Shown: positions 38,085 to 46,405 of the stretch, one piece after another | How the letters are laid out: each line of letters begins with the position of its first letter | How positions within the stretch are numbered: position 1 is the stretch's first letter | Virus record (IMG/VR): IMGVR_UViG_3300023278_003531 | Span: 124,001-188,000 of that record | Source: a virus | Direction: 5' to 3' (one strand) | Length of the DNA stretch: 64,000 bases | Notes under the pieces: generated by a model | Seen by the model: the letters and a program-made list of their open reading frames with translations, nothing else | Databases searched by the model: none | Told to the model about the DNA's origin: nothing | Made by a program: the position numbers and the translations under genes

Positions 38085-38654
38085 ATGTCAGATCCATTCG
38101 ATCTAGTTGTACCAAGACGTCGTGAGGTAGCTCTGAATACCTTCCAACAAGCCTCAGAGAAGATCGCAAAACAAGAAAGATATCTTGCAAGAACCATCGC
38201 TGCGGTGCCTCCCAAGGAGCATCCAGACCTCATCGTAGGTCATGAGTACGATCAACTAGAACCCGAATCAGAAGAGAAGTCGGAACAAGACCATCTCGAT
38301 GCTGATCGATTCGCCACTACTCAACTGATCGGTCTGCGCTATCTGCAAACTCACGAGGAGCGGGTGCGGGCGGCGTATGCTATTGCCAGGCGCGAACGTA
38401 ATGTTGATGAGTCCGCGGTGACTATGTTGGTAAGCGATGCCGAAGCGTTCATCAAAGAGCAGAAGATCAAGACTCGGTATTGGTGGGGAGTATCTCTAAT
38501 CACGTTCTTCTTCTTCGCCGATGGAGTTAGTGAGGGTCGTGGCTTCGGTACAGCCCTTGGTTCTTCCTTGCTGGCATTTATCTCTGTCCTCCTGATATCC
38601 TGGGTGGCAGGTAATGTCTGGAGGATGGGGGAATCATCAGGACGAGCGGTGTAG
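38085..38654 (+). CDS. C-terminally membrane-anchored protein, 189 aa
   Basis: Long charged helical part (FQQASEKIAKQERYLARTIA, YAIARRERNVDESAVTMLVS) and two membrane segments near the end (WGVSLITFFFFADGV, ALGSSLLAFISVLLISWVA). SD-like ACTGAGG. The UAG stop is followed by 31 further in-frame sense codons. Function unknown. Confidence 0.6.
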   Translation: MSDPFDLVVPRRREVALNTFQQASEKIAKQERYLARTIAAVPPKEHPDLIVGHEYDQLEPESEEKSEQDHLDADRFATTQLIGLRYLQTHEERVRAAYAIARRERNVDESAVTMLVSDAEAFIKEQKIKTRYWWGVSLITFFFFADGVSEGRGFGTALGSSLLAFISVLLISWVAGNVWRMGESSGRAV

Positions 38655-38759
38655 AAAGGAGCAGTAAGAGGAGGTAGACGCACAGGCCAGTTCGAAATCG
38701 AAGAACAAGCGAAATGTATCGCTGACGCGCATCATAAAGAATAAGGAGCGAGGAAATCA

Positions 38760-39614
38760 TTGACACGGGATGTTGACGAGCAGGTTGTAGAAATGAGAAC
38801 GGTTGGGACGGTAGATTACGTCGATGAGATCGCTATAAGAATCGTAAAGACATACGCCACTGCCCGTTTCATCCGCGACCGCTTGATGTTTAGAGTATCT
38901 TGGACAGAGGAGGACATAGCCCAGGAAATGATCTTGGGTCTCATGGCGCAAGCCGAAACGGGACACCTACCGGCTATGCTAGGTAAGACCACTCTTGAGA
39001 GAAGGTGGATTGATGCCTTCAGAAAGCTCACTACCGATTTAGAATACCGCCGGGATGGCAACACCAAGCACGACAGGGCAGTTAGAGCAGGAGACGCCCG
39101 GCGATATAGTCGAAGCGACTTGGACGTGATAAGTCCTCAAAAGTTTGATGTCGAGAAAAGCGACAGGCGTGAAACTGCAAACAGGGGGGTGAGTGTTTTG
39201 GAATTGCTAGAAGAACAAGAAATACCCCAGACTCCCGCTGAAGAATTGCGAAAGATGTATGAAGAGGCAGGTGGATGGACGAGAGCATTCCATGATAGCC
39301 TGGATATCATCCTCGCGAAGAAGATACATGTTGCTGCTCTTAAGCTAGCCAAGGTAAGAAGTACTACGGAAAGAGCAGTTGATGCGGTATTCGAGTGGAT
39401 CAAGAATCATCCGGGAGAAAATCCCACCAGTGAATGGTTGGGTTACGAACTCAACCTTTCGCGTGAAACAGTTATCCGGAGGTTTGCCCGTCTACGTAAG
39501 GGAGAAAAGATTACACGCGAACTCGTCGAAGATAGAGAAAGCCAAACTGAGGATAACGGTCGGGTTCGTGGTCAGTATCGTTATTTTCCCGCCGAAGAAA
39601 AACAGGAGAGGTAA
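38760..39614 (+). CDS. sigma-70-like factor (tentative), 284 aa
   Basis: TTG start after AGGAAATCA; an ATG at 38793 is an alternative. Residues about 35-100 (SWTEEDIAQEMILGLMAQAE, LERRWIDAFRKLTTDLEYRR) resemble sigma region 2. The C-terminus (NPTSEWLGYELNLSRETVIR) is a helix-turn-helix like region 4. Sigma-like phage proteins redirect host RNA polymerase. The match is distant; a generic HTH regulator is the alternative. Confidence 0.6.
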   Translation: MTRDVDEQVVEMRTVGTVDYVDEIAIRIVKTYATARFIRDRLMFRVSWTEEDIAQEMILGLMAQAETGHLPAMLGKTTLERRWIDAFRKLTTDLEYRRDGNTKHDRAVRAGDARRYSRSDLDVISPQKFDVEKSDRRETANRGVSVLELLEEQEIPQTPAEELRKMYEEAGGWTRAFHDSLDIILAKKIHVAALKLAKVRSTTERAVDAVFEWIKNHPGENPTSEWLGYELNLSRETVIRRFARLRKGEKITRELVEDRESQTEDNGRVRGQYRYFPAEEKQER

Positions 39615-39670
39615 TTAGTACCCAGCTAGTTGGGCCCCTTCCCCGTAAAAGAAGAAAGGAATGCCGTAAG

Positions 39671-39910
39671 ATGCGGAAGATCATAAGAGTAGGGTTGTTG
39701 CTTCTGGTTGTGCTGTCATCTACAGCCCAGAAGTGCGACGATGGAATGTCGGGAGAGTCCCGCCAAGGTAATGCTGTAGGGGTGAAAGATCACTACAAGC
39801 AGATAGATAGACCGGTAAGTGCTGTCCCTGAGCCCTCAGCTTGGATAATGTTTCTGGCCGGGGGAATCATCATCTACAAGTCAGTTGGGAAAAACAAGAA
39901 GAAGGAGTAG
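39671..39910 (+). CDS. small exported protein with PEP-CTERM sorting signal, 79 aa
   Basis: Signal peptide IIRVGLLLLVVLSSTAQKC (Cys could be lipidated), a short polar middle, then AVPEPSAWIMFLAGGIIIYK and a basic end GKNKKKE. VPEP + hydrophobic helix + basic cluster is the PEP-CTERM signal processed by exosortase in EPS-producing Gram-negative bacteria. Unusual in a phage. SD AAAGGAATG. Confidence 0.8.
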   Translation: MRKIIRVGLLLLVVLSSTAQKCDDGMSGESRQGNAVGVKDHYKQIDRPVSAVPEPSAWIMFLAGGIIIYKSVGKNKKKE

Positions 39911-39931
39911 CTATGTCCTACTGTGTAGTAG

Positions 39932-40024
39932 GTGAAGAATTTCAGTAACAACTTCGCATTGATGACCATCGCGATCGGGGTTATTGCCGCAGCGCAGATG
40001 GTCAGCTGTATGCGAGGGAATTGA
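39932..40024 (+). CDS. possible small lipoprotein-like peptide, 30 aa
   Basis: GTG start; MKNFSNNFALMTIAIGVIAA then AQMVSCMRGN, a signal-like segment ending near a Cys. SD weak. Overlooked by size. Confidence 0.3.
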   Translation: MKNFSNNFALMTIAIGVIAAAQMVSCMRGN

Positions 40025-40025
40025 T

Positions 40026-40289
40026 ATGCCGGATCCAAAATCCGAAAGTGAGAAGAAACCCTTCAGAGTAGGTGATGTGTGTGAGTACGTGGGCAGTGAT
40101 GGCCACTGGAGCAAACGTCACATTATCGAAGAGTGCAAGGTTCGCGGCCCCGAATTCTTTGAGTATTGCACCTCGCAGGGTGCGTGGATTCCCCACGAGT
40201 GCTTGAAACTCACTGAGGAATCCTCGGTGGAATCCAGAGCAGAGCTTTGGAGATTGATGGTAGAAGAGTGTGAGGAACTTTCTGAGTGA
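40026..40289 (+). CDS. hypothetical protein, 87 aa
   Basis: Start at 40026 (GAGGGAATTGAT). KPFRVGDVCEYVGSDGHWSK then FFEYCTSQGAWIPHECL. SH3-like beta pattern possible. Not recognised. Confidence 0.6.
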   Translation: MPDPKSESEKKPFRVGDVCEYVGSDGHWSKRHIIEECKVRGPEFFEYCTSQGAWIPHECLKLTEESSVESRAELWRLMVEECEELSE

Positions 40290-40299
40290 GAGGAGTACC

Positions 40300-40872
40300 A
40301 TGAAAGAAATATTCGGGAATCTGTTCAAATGTGTGAAAGCCGAAGCCATCTGTATTACCACCAATGGATACGTGAAGAAGAACGGTGGTGTGGTAATGGG
40401 ACGAGGATGTGCGTTGGAAGCAACCAAGCGTTGGCCCGGGGTTGAGGATCTGGTAGCACACAGCCTGAGTGGGGGTAAGAACGTCCCGACCCTGCTTACC
40501 CTGCCGCAGGAGGAGAATCCAAATATCACTCTCCTGCCCACGCCAATGGCCAATTACATCGTTCCGTATCACGTCGTGACCTTCCCTGTGAAGCCAATCA
40601 GATGTGGTGGAGACCAGTTGTTGCCCCGTTTTCAGAACGACAACACCAGCAGGACCTCGGTTCATCCAGGGTGGATGAGCCAAGCCAAACCCTCCCTCAT
40701 CCAGCACTCTGCGAAGCTCCTGGTTGAGCTGACAGACAAGCATGGGTGGAGTAGTGTCATCATACCCAAGCCGGGATGCGGAGCTGGTGGCCTCGATTGG
40801 AAGGATGTCAAGCCTTTGATAGCCGACATTCTGGATGACAGGTTCTATCTGATCACTTTTCCAAAGAGGTAA
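40300..40872 (+). CDS. macro domain protein, 190 aa
   Basis: Start 40300 (SD GAGGAG). AICITTNGYVKKNGGVVMGR, ALEATKRWPGVEDL and VIIPKPGCGAGGLDWKDVKP match the ADP-ribose-binding macro domain (NGxxxxxGGVxxG and the GxGxGGxxW loop). Such domains bind or hydrolyse ADP-ribose derivatives. A role against NAD- or ADP-ribose-based host defence is possible but unproven. Confidence 0.85.
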   Translation: MKEIFGNLFKCVKAEAICITTNGYVKKNGGVVMGRGCALEATKRWPGVEDLVAHSLSGGKNVPTLLTLPQEENPNITLLPTPMANYIVPYHVVTFPVKPIRCGGDQLLPRFQNDNTSRTSVHPGWMSQAKPSLIQHSAKLLVELTDKHGWSSVIIPKPGCGAGGLDWKDVKPLIADILDDRFYLITFPKR

Positions 40873-40968
40873 GTAGCAGGCGAGGGAAAATAAGACACAC
40901 ACCCCAGTTAGTAGCCACATAGGATACGTGGTCTCAGGAGAGCCCACGTTCTACGAATAGGAGAGGTA

Positions 40969-42195
40969 ATGCCCCAGGTAAAGCTGAACTCAGAACAGAA
41001 AGCCGCGCTGGATATCGCGCTCAATACCCGTGATCATCTGTTCATCACGGGAGGGCCAGGTACTGGTAAGTCTGTCTTGATGGAGCAAATCATCAGAGGT
41101 CTCCGGCGGCAGGGAAAGAGGGTGCGAGTAGCCGGTCCGACTGGGTTGGCGGCTCTTGCTCTGCGTGGTACTACTCTTGCCCGTTTGTTGGGCACTGGTA
41201 TTGCTAAGAACACTTCGGAACTGGGTAGGATGGATATTTCTCGGGCCGAAGAAAATCTACATAAGGTCACTGATCTTATCGTAGATGAGATCAGCATGGT
41301 GTCCGGAGACTATCTGAACGTGATGGATACCGTAATGAGAGAAGCCACTGGTGAGAAGGAACCCTTCGGAGGAATTCGAATCATCCTCTGCGGTGACTTC
41401 CTTCAGCTGCCTCCAGTACATCGACGTACCGAGCCTGATCCTGAATGGAGATGGGCATTCCAACATCCACTCTTTGCACTGACCAAGAAGATCTCTCTGG
41501 TCAAGTCAATGAGACAAGCAGACCCGCTGGACATCAAGATACTCACCGAGTTGCGTCATGGTATCATCTCCCCTCAGGGCGCTGATGTAATGGCAGACAT
41601 GGTGGGGCGGCAGCTCAAACTCCCGACCGAACTCTATCCCATCAACAAGACAGTGCATGAGATCAACGCCGAGCGATTGGCAGCACTGAAAGGGAAAGAG
41701 AAGGTGTATCGAACAGGGTATTCGCCTGGGAAATACAAGAACGTATTCGTAGATCAGGTTCCCATTGGAGAGAGGGTTGTTCTCAAGGTGGGTGTTCCGG
41801 TGATTATTCTAGCGAATAACCCCGCCCAGAGATACGCCAATGGTTCCCAAGGTGTTGTTGTTTCGATGGATTTTGATCGAGTTCGGGTGAAGCTTTCTGC
41901 TAACCGGATGGTCTCGGTTGAGAAGAAGGTATGGGAAATCACCGATGCGCGAGGTAATCGCATGGGTGAGGTGGAAGGTCTTCCGGTCCATCTCGGATGG
42001 GCTGCTACCATTCATCGTGCTCAGGGTATGACTTTGAACGAGGTGAAGACAGATATATCCAAGTGCTTTGAACCAGGTCAGGCATGTGTTGGTATGTCCA
42101 GGACGAGAAGTCTCAGCAACATCTCTCTCACCGCGCCGGTAACAGAGTTTCAAGTAGATTCAGATGCACTCAAGTTCATGATGAGCATGACATAA
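40969..42195 (+). CDS. PIF1/RecD-like SF1 DNA helicase, 408 aa
   Basis: Motif I FITGGPGTGKSVLM, Ia VRVAGPTGLAALALRG, II LIVDEISMVSG, III ILCGDFLQLPPV, IV-like VKSMRQAD, V/VI AATIHRAQGMTLNEV and ACVGMSRTRS. This is the PIF1/Dda-like 5'-3' helicase arrangement, used in replication restart or recombination. SD AGGAGAGG. Length is near that of phage Dda (439 aa). Confidence 0.93.
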   Translation: MPQVKLNSEQKAALDIALNTRDHLFITGGPGTGKSVLMEQIIRGLRRQGKRVRVAGPTGLAALALRGTTLARLLGTGIAKNTSELGRMDISRAEENLHKVTDLIVDEISMVSGDYLNVMDTVMREATGEKEPFGGIRIILCGDFLQLPPVHRRTEPDPEWRWAFQHPLFALTKKISLVKSMRQADPLDIKILTELRHGIISPQGADVMADMVGRQLKLPTELYPINKTVHEINAERLAALKGKEKVYRTGYSPGKYKNVFVDQVPIGERVVLKVGVPVIILANNPAQRYANGSQGVVVSMDFDRVRVKLSANRMVSVEKKVWEITDARGNRMGEVEGLPVHLGWAATIHRAQGMTLNEVKTDISKCFEPGQACVGMSRTRSLSNISLTAPVTEFQVDSDALKFMMSMT

Positions 42196-42204
42196 AGGAG
42201 AACC

Positions 42205-42591
42205 ATGAGTATGAAAAGAAATGAAGGTATTGAGTTCCTGATCGCGCGCGGGCAGACTCGGGAAAATGCCGAGACCTTCATCGACAGCAAGGACATTCAG
42301 ACCAAGGGTCTCCAACTCCCTCCCGAATCAGCCATGGAGGTCATGACGGAACTTACCAAGATGGGCCTACTCGTAGGGCCGGTTCGTTTCTACGTGAAGA
42401 TCCCCGTCGAACACGAACGTGCCCTGTTGGGCGCACTCGAAGCCGTCTCGGATGGACCTGTCGCAACCGAGGGTACATTCGATGTAGCGAACATCGGAGA
42501 GAATCCGATCGGTGATGAAGCGGCCAGGCTTGCGGCGGGTTATTCCGGTGATGCCGGATTGGCCGGACTTGACAAGTCGAAGGTGCATTAG
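42205..42591 (+). CDS. hypothetical protein, 128 aa
   Basis: Helical N-terminus (GIEFLIARGQTRENAETFID), VGPVRFYVKIPVEHERALLG middle, acidic end containing GENPIGDEAA, loosely like the tails of the SSB-type proteins. SD AAGGAG. Unknown. Confidence 0.6.
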   Translation: MSMKRNEGIEFLIARGQTRENAETFIDSKDIQTKGLQLPPESAMEVMTELTKMGLLVGPVRFYVKIPVEHERALLGALEAVSDGPVATEGTFDVANIGENPIGDEAARLAAGYSGDAGLAGLDKSKVH

Positions 42592-42593
42592 CC

Positions 42594-43259
42594 ATGAGTG
42601 TGGTGATGAGACTACTAATCTATGTGTTCATCGCCATCGGTTTCATTATGAGGTTTCTACCGAAGCGACGAGGTAGAAGAAGGATACCCCAACCCCCTAT
42701 GTTCGTCGCGGCGAGACATAGATCAACACCGCTTCGGCCTATGCGAGTGCCATGGACTGGTTCGACTGCTACGCGAAGATCAGTAGGATACTGCGAACAG
42801 ACGGATTGCGAAAACTATGCGAAGGGAGTATTCCTTCTCAACCACGGCCAGCACTTCTACTGCCCTCGATGTCGAGAACCGGGGCGCATGGTGAGGGAGA
42901 GGGGTCACTATGAAGGCAGCTCCAACGTCTTCAAGGAAGTGCGCTGCGAGTTCAACTACGACCCACTGAATGACAAGTATCGGGAGATTGGAATCGTACG
43001 CGACGACAGCCTTTGGGGAGACCACAACGTCTATACGTTGCAATCGCCCCTCATCAAGACCGAGAAGCGGGCGCTCAAAGTGGCCGAGGCGATCCTCGCC
43101 AACCTCAACCGAGGGGGCGGGGTTGTACAGGGAGAAGTACCTCATACCAATGAAGTAATCCTCTCCTTCGACGATTCACCAGAAGATTTCTCTCGTAAGC
43201 TCGCTGTGTTGGCGAAAGAATGGGAGAACAGTTCAATATCACAAGGAAGAAGAGCATGA
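42594..43259 (+). CDS. zinc-ribbon protein, 221 aa (paralogue of 55.1 kb)
   Basis: N-terminal hydrophobic helix (LLIYVFIAIGFIMRFL) and basic stretch, then VGYCEQTDCENYAKGVFLLN, FYCPRCREPG and YTLQSPLIKTEKRALKVAEA. The protein at 55.06 kb repeats this order (VGYCENDKCSDYGKGSFLF, YTVQNPLCKTSERAFKIAE). Zinc-binding, role unknown. Start ATG at 42594. Confidence 0.65.
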   Translation: MSVVMRLLIYVFIAIGFIMRFLPKRRGRRRIPQPPMFVAARHRSTPLRPMRVPWTGSTATRRSVGYCEQTDCENYAKGVFLLNHGQHFYCPRCREPGRMVRERGHYEGSSNVFKEVRCEFNYDPLNDKYREIGIVRDDSLWGDHNVYTLQSPLIKTEKRALKVAEAILANLNRGGGVVQGEVPHTNEVILSFDDSPEDFSRKLAVLAKEWENSSISQGRRA

Positions 43260-43468
43260 GTTTGGTGACCCGTGCCCTGATCTTTGCTGCCGCTCACCAC
43301 GAGGAGCAGAGGGATCGGGGAGGCAATCCCTACATCTGGCATCCAATCCGCGTCGCCCTCTTTCTCCAAAAGAAAGGATATGTAGAGACCTATCAAGCTG
43401 TGGCTCTCCTTAGAACTATTCGATCAGCATCAGAGGATGCGATTGGAAAACAGGTGGCTCCATCGTAG
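43256..43468 (+). pseudogene. truncated HD-domain (RelA/SpoT hydrolase-like) protein
   Basis: 70 aa. LIFAAAHHEEQRDRGGNPYI, WHPIRVALFL and TYQAVALL match the first helices of (p)ppGpp-hydrolase HD domains (FAxxxHxxQxRxxxxPYIxHPxxVAxxL). The next part should be the HD of AALLHDxxED, but here the frame goes LLRTIRSASEDAIGK and stops. The catalytic HD is lost, so it is a remnant or a very short derived protein. ATGA coupling; SD-like GGAAGAAG. Confidence 0.6.
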
Positions 43469-43574
43469 CCAAAAGAGTCTGGCACGTCGAGTAGAAACAC
43501 TACGCAGCAAAAGCAAACTAAAGCTGCGCAATCGCGCTACTCGTTGCAGGGCAATCTTCTATAGAAGGAAAAAG

Positions 43575-43643
43575 AATGGACATCGCCCGAGGTAGAGCAT
43601 TCGCCTTTGGCCGACGGATGTACCACGAGGAGAATACACCATG
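43575..43643 (+). CDS. very short ORF, 22 aa
   Basis: MDIARGRAFAFGRRMYHEEN after SD GAAGGAAAAAG. Uncertain. The 43.47-43.56 kb gap before it holds a CGAGTAG/CTACTCG stem enclosing GCAGC/GCTGC. Confidence 0.3.
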
Positions 43644-43713
43644 AGACTTATAGCCGCCTCCTACTCAAGCCTGTATGCTCCTCATCCACAAACTATAACC
43701 GAAGGATCGAAAG

Positions 43714-43905
43714 ATGAAAGAGGGAGACAAGGTATGGTATTCCATACCGGGCGATGAACCAAGGCAGTGGTCGATCACGAAGATTTGGGATACGAACACC
43801 GCAGATGGAATGATTGCCTGCCTCTCAAGGACGGACAAAAGCAAGAGACTCAAAACAGATAGGTGCAATGCGCCATTAGGAGATATCAGTGTCGAAACGA
43901 ATTGA
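43714..43905 (+). CDS. small protein, 63 aa
   Basis: MKEGDKVWYSIPGDEPRQWS, a beta-rich SH3-like start, then TADGMIACLSRTDKSKRLKT. SD GAAGGATCG. Unknown. Confidence 0.55.
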   Translation: MKEGDKVWYSIPGDEPRQWSITKIWDTNTADGMIACLSRTDKSKRLKTDRCNAPLGDISVETN

Positions 43906-43975
43906 GAGAGTTGAGTTATCCAACGGGTGGTACTTCCTCGTGAAAGAGGAACTCCAGAGTAATCAAGTAAGATAA
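43889..43975 (+). CDS. small protein, 28 aa
   Basis: GTG start after SD AGGAGATATCA, inside the previous gene's 3' end. MSKRIERVELSNGWYFLVKE... is protein-like. Confidence 0.45.
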   Translation: MSKRIERVELSNGWYFLVKEELQSNQVR

Positions 43976-44050
43976 TCCTACTAGAATCTCAAAAAAGAAG
44001 TGCTGCTGGGTAGTTTCGCGCGTCGGTAGCCATTCATTAGGAGGTGTCCT

Positions 44051-44494
44051 ATGATGTTCGTAAATGTCTATAACCAAGACCAGGCATGCGAGTTGGAACC
44101 TATCGAAGGCACCGCCATGGTATCCATCACCTCACCAGGACAACCTGCCCCCTTGAAGGAGGGTTGGGACCCTCTCCTCCGGGTTGAGTTTCACGATATC
44201 GTGATACCCAGAGCTGAGATGCCTGTGCTAGTAGATCCCATCTCTGGTGGGGTTGTCCTCTTCGATGAAGAAATTGCTGAACAAATCGATGCCTTCTGTT
44301 GGAAGCACAAAAGGTTGAACTTCATCATACATTGTGCAGCTGGTCAGAGTAGATCAGTAGCTGTTGCTATGTTCCTGAAAGATATTTACAAAGCAGAGGT
44401 TATACTCCACGCTGTGAAGACTACCGCGGGCGCCAATGCGCTAGTCCATCGCACACTGATGAGGAAATACTGGGAGGAAAGACTAACGACATGA
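44051..44494 (+). CDS. dual-specificity/tyrosine phosphatase-like protein, 147 aa
   Basis: FIIHCAAGQSRSVAVAMFLK carries the HCx5R phosphatase loop. An upstream Asp-containing strand (RVEFHDIVIP) and helix DEEIAEQIDAFCWKHK fit the small cysteine-phosphatase fold. It could remove phosphate from host proteins, RNA caps or sugars. SD AGGAGG; the leader shares a motif with 23.8 kb. Confidence 0.8.
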   Translation: MMFVNVYNQDQACELEPIEGTAMVSITSPGQPAPLKEGWDPLLRVEFHDIVIPRAEMPVLVDPISGGVVLFDEEIAEQIDAFCWKHKRLNFIIHCAAGQSRSVAVAMFLKDIYKAEVILHAVKTTAGANALVHRTLMRKYWEERLTT

Positions 44495-44877
44495 GAACAC
44501 AACAAGTGCGACAAAATGCCACCAATAACACGGTAAATATACAGGTTATCTCCCTAGATGAGCTAGATCCGGAGCTGATTGCGGTAGATGATCAACTGAA
44601 CATTCTCATGGTTAATGATCGCGGGCAACTTGATTGGGAGACAATCGGGATCATGTTTGGTCCCATGGAGGAAGGAGAGATGATTATCCTCGCCGATCGT
44701 GATCTGAATTGGCCCAGATTACTTCCGCGGATCAACACGACCCTTACTCCCAACATCGTAGCTCGACGGCTGAGGGAGGCAAAAGTAGCTTTCGAAATTG
44801 AGGAGGGTTGGGACACTTTCAATCTGAGCCATCCAGAGGGCGCCATTGTAAATCTCTGGAAAAGCCGCAATCCATAA
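44491..44877 (+). CDS. hypothetical protein, 128 aa
   Basis: ATGA overlap with the phosphatase. Polar N-terminus, then VISLDELDPELIAVDDQLNI, EMIILADRDLNWPRLLPR. Not recognised; perhaps a partner of the phosphatase by coupling. Confidence 0.6.
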   Translation: MRTQQVRQNATNNTVNIQVISLDELDPELIAVDDQLNILMVNDRGQLDWETIGIMFGPMEEGEMIILADRDLNWPRLLPRINTTLTPNIVARRLREAKVAFEIEEGWDTFNLSHPEGAIVNLWKSRNP

Positions 44878-44893
44878 GAATAGGGGTATTATT

Positions 44894-45316
44894 TTGTCAG
44901 CTCGACGCGACGCCACCAGAGCGAAATGGTACAAGAGAGATCGAATCCTCAACACCCGGGAGCATGTAACCAAGAAGGGACGTATCGCCTGCTTGAGGTG
45001 TGAGAAGAAGTTCAACTCCGAGCATACGACTAACATTCGCCTCTGTCCAAGATGCAAGGGAAGTGATGATTGGGAAGGAAGTGATGCCTCCCATGCCCAG
45101 TTTGGAAGCACCAAATACGAAGGGTTCAAAATCCCCACTGACGCCGAGCACGCTAAGAAGTTGGGAGTGGAGGCACCGAAAAAGCCGGGTCTTGGAAGAG
45201 CAACCCGCAGCTTTCAATTGAAAGCGTCTAAAGCCCGAGCAGAGCTGAACGATAGGGAGAACTTCTGTCGAGAACAGGCGGGGCTGGATCAGATTTCGAT
45301 GGATCCTTACGAGTAG
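44894..45316 (+). CDS. zinc-ribbon basic protein, 140 aa
   Basis: TTG start. Basic N-terminus (SARRDATRAKWYKRDRI), then ACLRCEKKFNSEHTTN and LCPRCKGSD forming a C4 ribbon, then a basic helix (RSFQLKASKARAELNDREN). Probably nucleic-acid binding. SD poor. Confidence 0.6.
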   Translation: MSARRDATRAKWYKRDRILNTREHVTKKGRIACLRCEKKFNSEHTTNIRLCPRCKGSDDWEGSDASHAQFGSTKYEGFKIPTDAEHAKKLGVEAPKKPGLGRATRSFQLKASKARAELNDRENFCREQAGLDQISMDPYE

Positions 45317-45349
45317 CCAGGGTAGGGGGGTTTTTCCTTTGTGAAGGGT

Positions 45350-45381
45350 GGATTTTAGTTTTTCATCTGAAAAAGGAATCC
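45350..45381 (+). promoter_or_regulatory. hairpin over the SD of the 45.39-kb gene
   Basis: GGATT/AATCC outer and TTTTTC/GAAAAA inner pairs put the SD AAGGAA inside the 3' side, 6 nt before the ATG. Folding would limit initiation. Confidence 0.45.
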
Positions 45382-45386
45382 CTATT

Positions 45387-45794
45387 ATGAGTACGAAGCC
45401 TTTTAGTAAAGAAATAGCCGGTCATCTCTGGGAACTGATGCAAGTGACCACAACGAACCGTCGCTTGCACCCCAAGATGCACGAAGGTAGTGTCTTATTC
45501 GTAGGATACGCCGATATGATCCTGTCAGTTGGAGGGATTGACGTTATTGCCCTTCCGGGGAGTAGCATCAAGTTGATCGGGGATCAGATTCATTTTGATC
45601 CTAAGCAGGAAAGGGCCAGAGATGGGAAGCGTTTCTTCCCAGTTTGGTGTCCTATCCTCGCCGAATCGAGAGCAGTCTTCACAGAGTGCCTCAAGAACGA
45701 TCCGAAAATCATTGAAATGTGCGACCATGCCGTTGCCCAGGTGACTCCCGGAACGGCGGCCGCAAACGAAAACCCAAACCCCTTTTTTGGATAA
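45387..45794 (+). CDS. SpoVG-like protein with NPF-containing tail (tentative), 135 aa
   Basis: ATG at 45387. MILSVGGIDVIALPGSSIKL, GDQIHFDPKQE and DGKRFFPVWCP parallel the 27.66-kb protein (IKV...FILDFPSQK...DGNYYPVCFP). Ends NENPNPFFG. Likely the same structural class, shorter tail. SpoVG assignment is by pattern only. Confidence 0.55.
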   Translation: MSTKPFSKEIAGHLWELMQVTTTNRRLHPKMHEGSVLFVGYADMILSVGGIDVIALPGSSIKLIGDQIHFDPKQERARDGKRFFPVWCPILAESRAVFTECLKNDPKIIEMCDHAVAQVTPGTAAANENPNPFFG

Positions 45795-45821
45795 AGGGTA
45801 GTAAGGAGAGTTGGTAATAAA

Positions 45822-46343
45822 ATGGGTACCAAAAACTTGGTTCTTGGCGTAGTTGTCTTCGCATACTTGGCGGCGATCGTGGTCCCACTCACCCTCTTTG
45901 CGACGTCGCACGCAAGGGCCGAAGAAACACCTCAGACATACCATCATTACGTTTCGGAATCGGGAACCCTTTCCTTCACCAACAATGTGGATCGTATCCC
46001 CGCGGCGTATAAAGACGCTGCCGTGGTGAAAAAGTTCGATCCTACGGTTCCCAACCCCCGACACACTCCGGGCGAGGTTTATGAATTTGTGCCGGCGCGT
46101 GAACGGTTGAAAGCACGCCTTGATCTTCTTCAATCTGCGGCTTCGGATCAATCCACGTACAGGGCGGCAGATCCGTGTGCCGGATCAGTGACCGTGCGTC
46201 AAGAAAGACGTGATTACCGAGAAAGGGGGCAACAGCGCAACAGCCTCTTTTACGTTGTGGTCGACCACTGCGGGAACGAAAGATCCGCAACAAGATCAGA
46301 TCCGAGAGCGCTTATCGTTCCGGGGCATCCCGATATTAAGTAA
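45822..46343 (+). CDS. exported protein with DUF4124-like N-terminus, 173 aa
   Basis: Signal peptide VLGVVVFAYLAAIVVPLTLF with likely cleavage after SHARA. YHHYVSESGTLSFTNNVDRI followed by PAAYK is like DUF4124 (YxWxDxxGxxxFTDxxxxIPxxY), a small envelope domain. C-terminal part has two Cys (DPCAGS, DHCGNE) that could form a disulfide. SD AAGGAG. Confidence 0.65.
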   Translation: MGTKNLVLGVVVFAYLAAIVVPLTLFATSHARAEETPQTYHHYVSESGTLSFTNNVDRIPAAYKDAAVVKKFDPTVPNPRHTPGEVYEFVPARERLKARLDLLQSAASDQSTYRAADPCAGSVTVRQERRDYRERGQQRNSLFYVVVDHCGNERSATRSDPRALIVPGHPDIK

Positions 46344-46405
46344 ACGGATATCGGAGGCTGCCTCATCCGGGGCAGCTCGCCCGGTTCCCATTCCAGGAGT
46401 CATTC

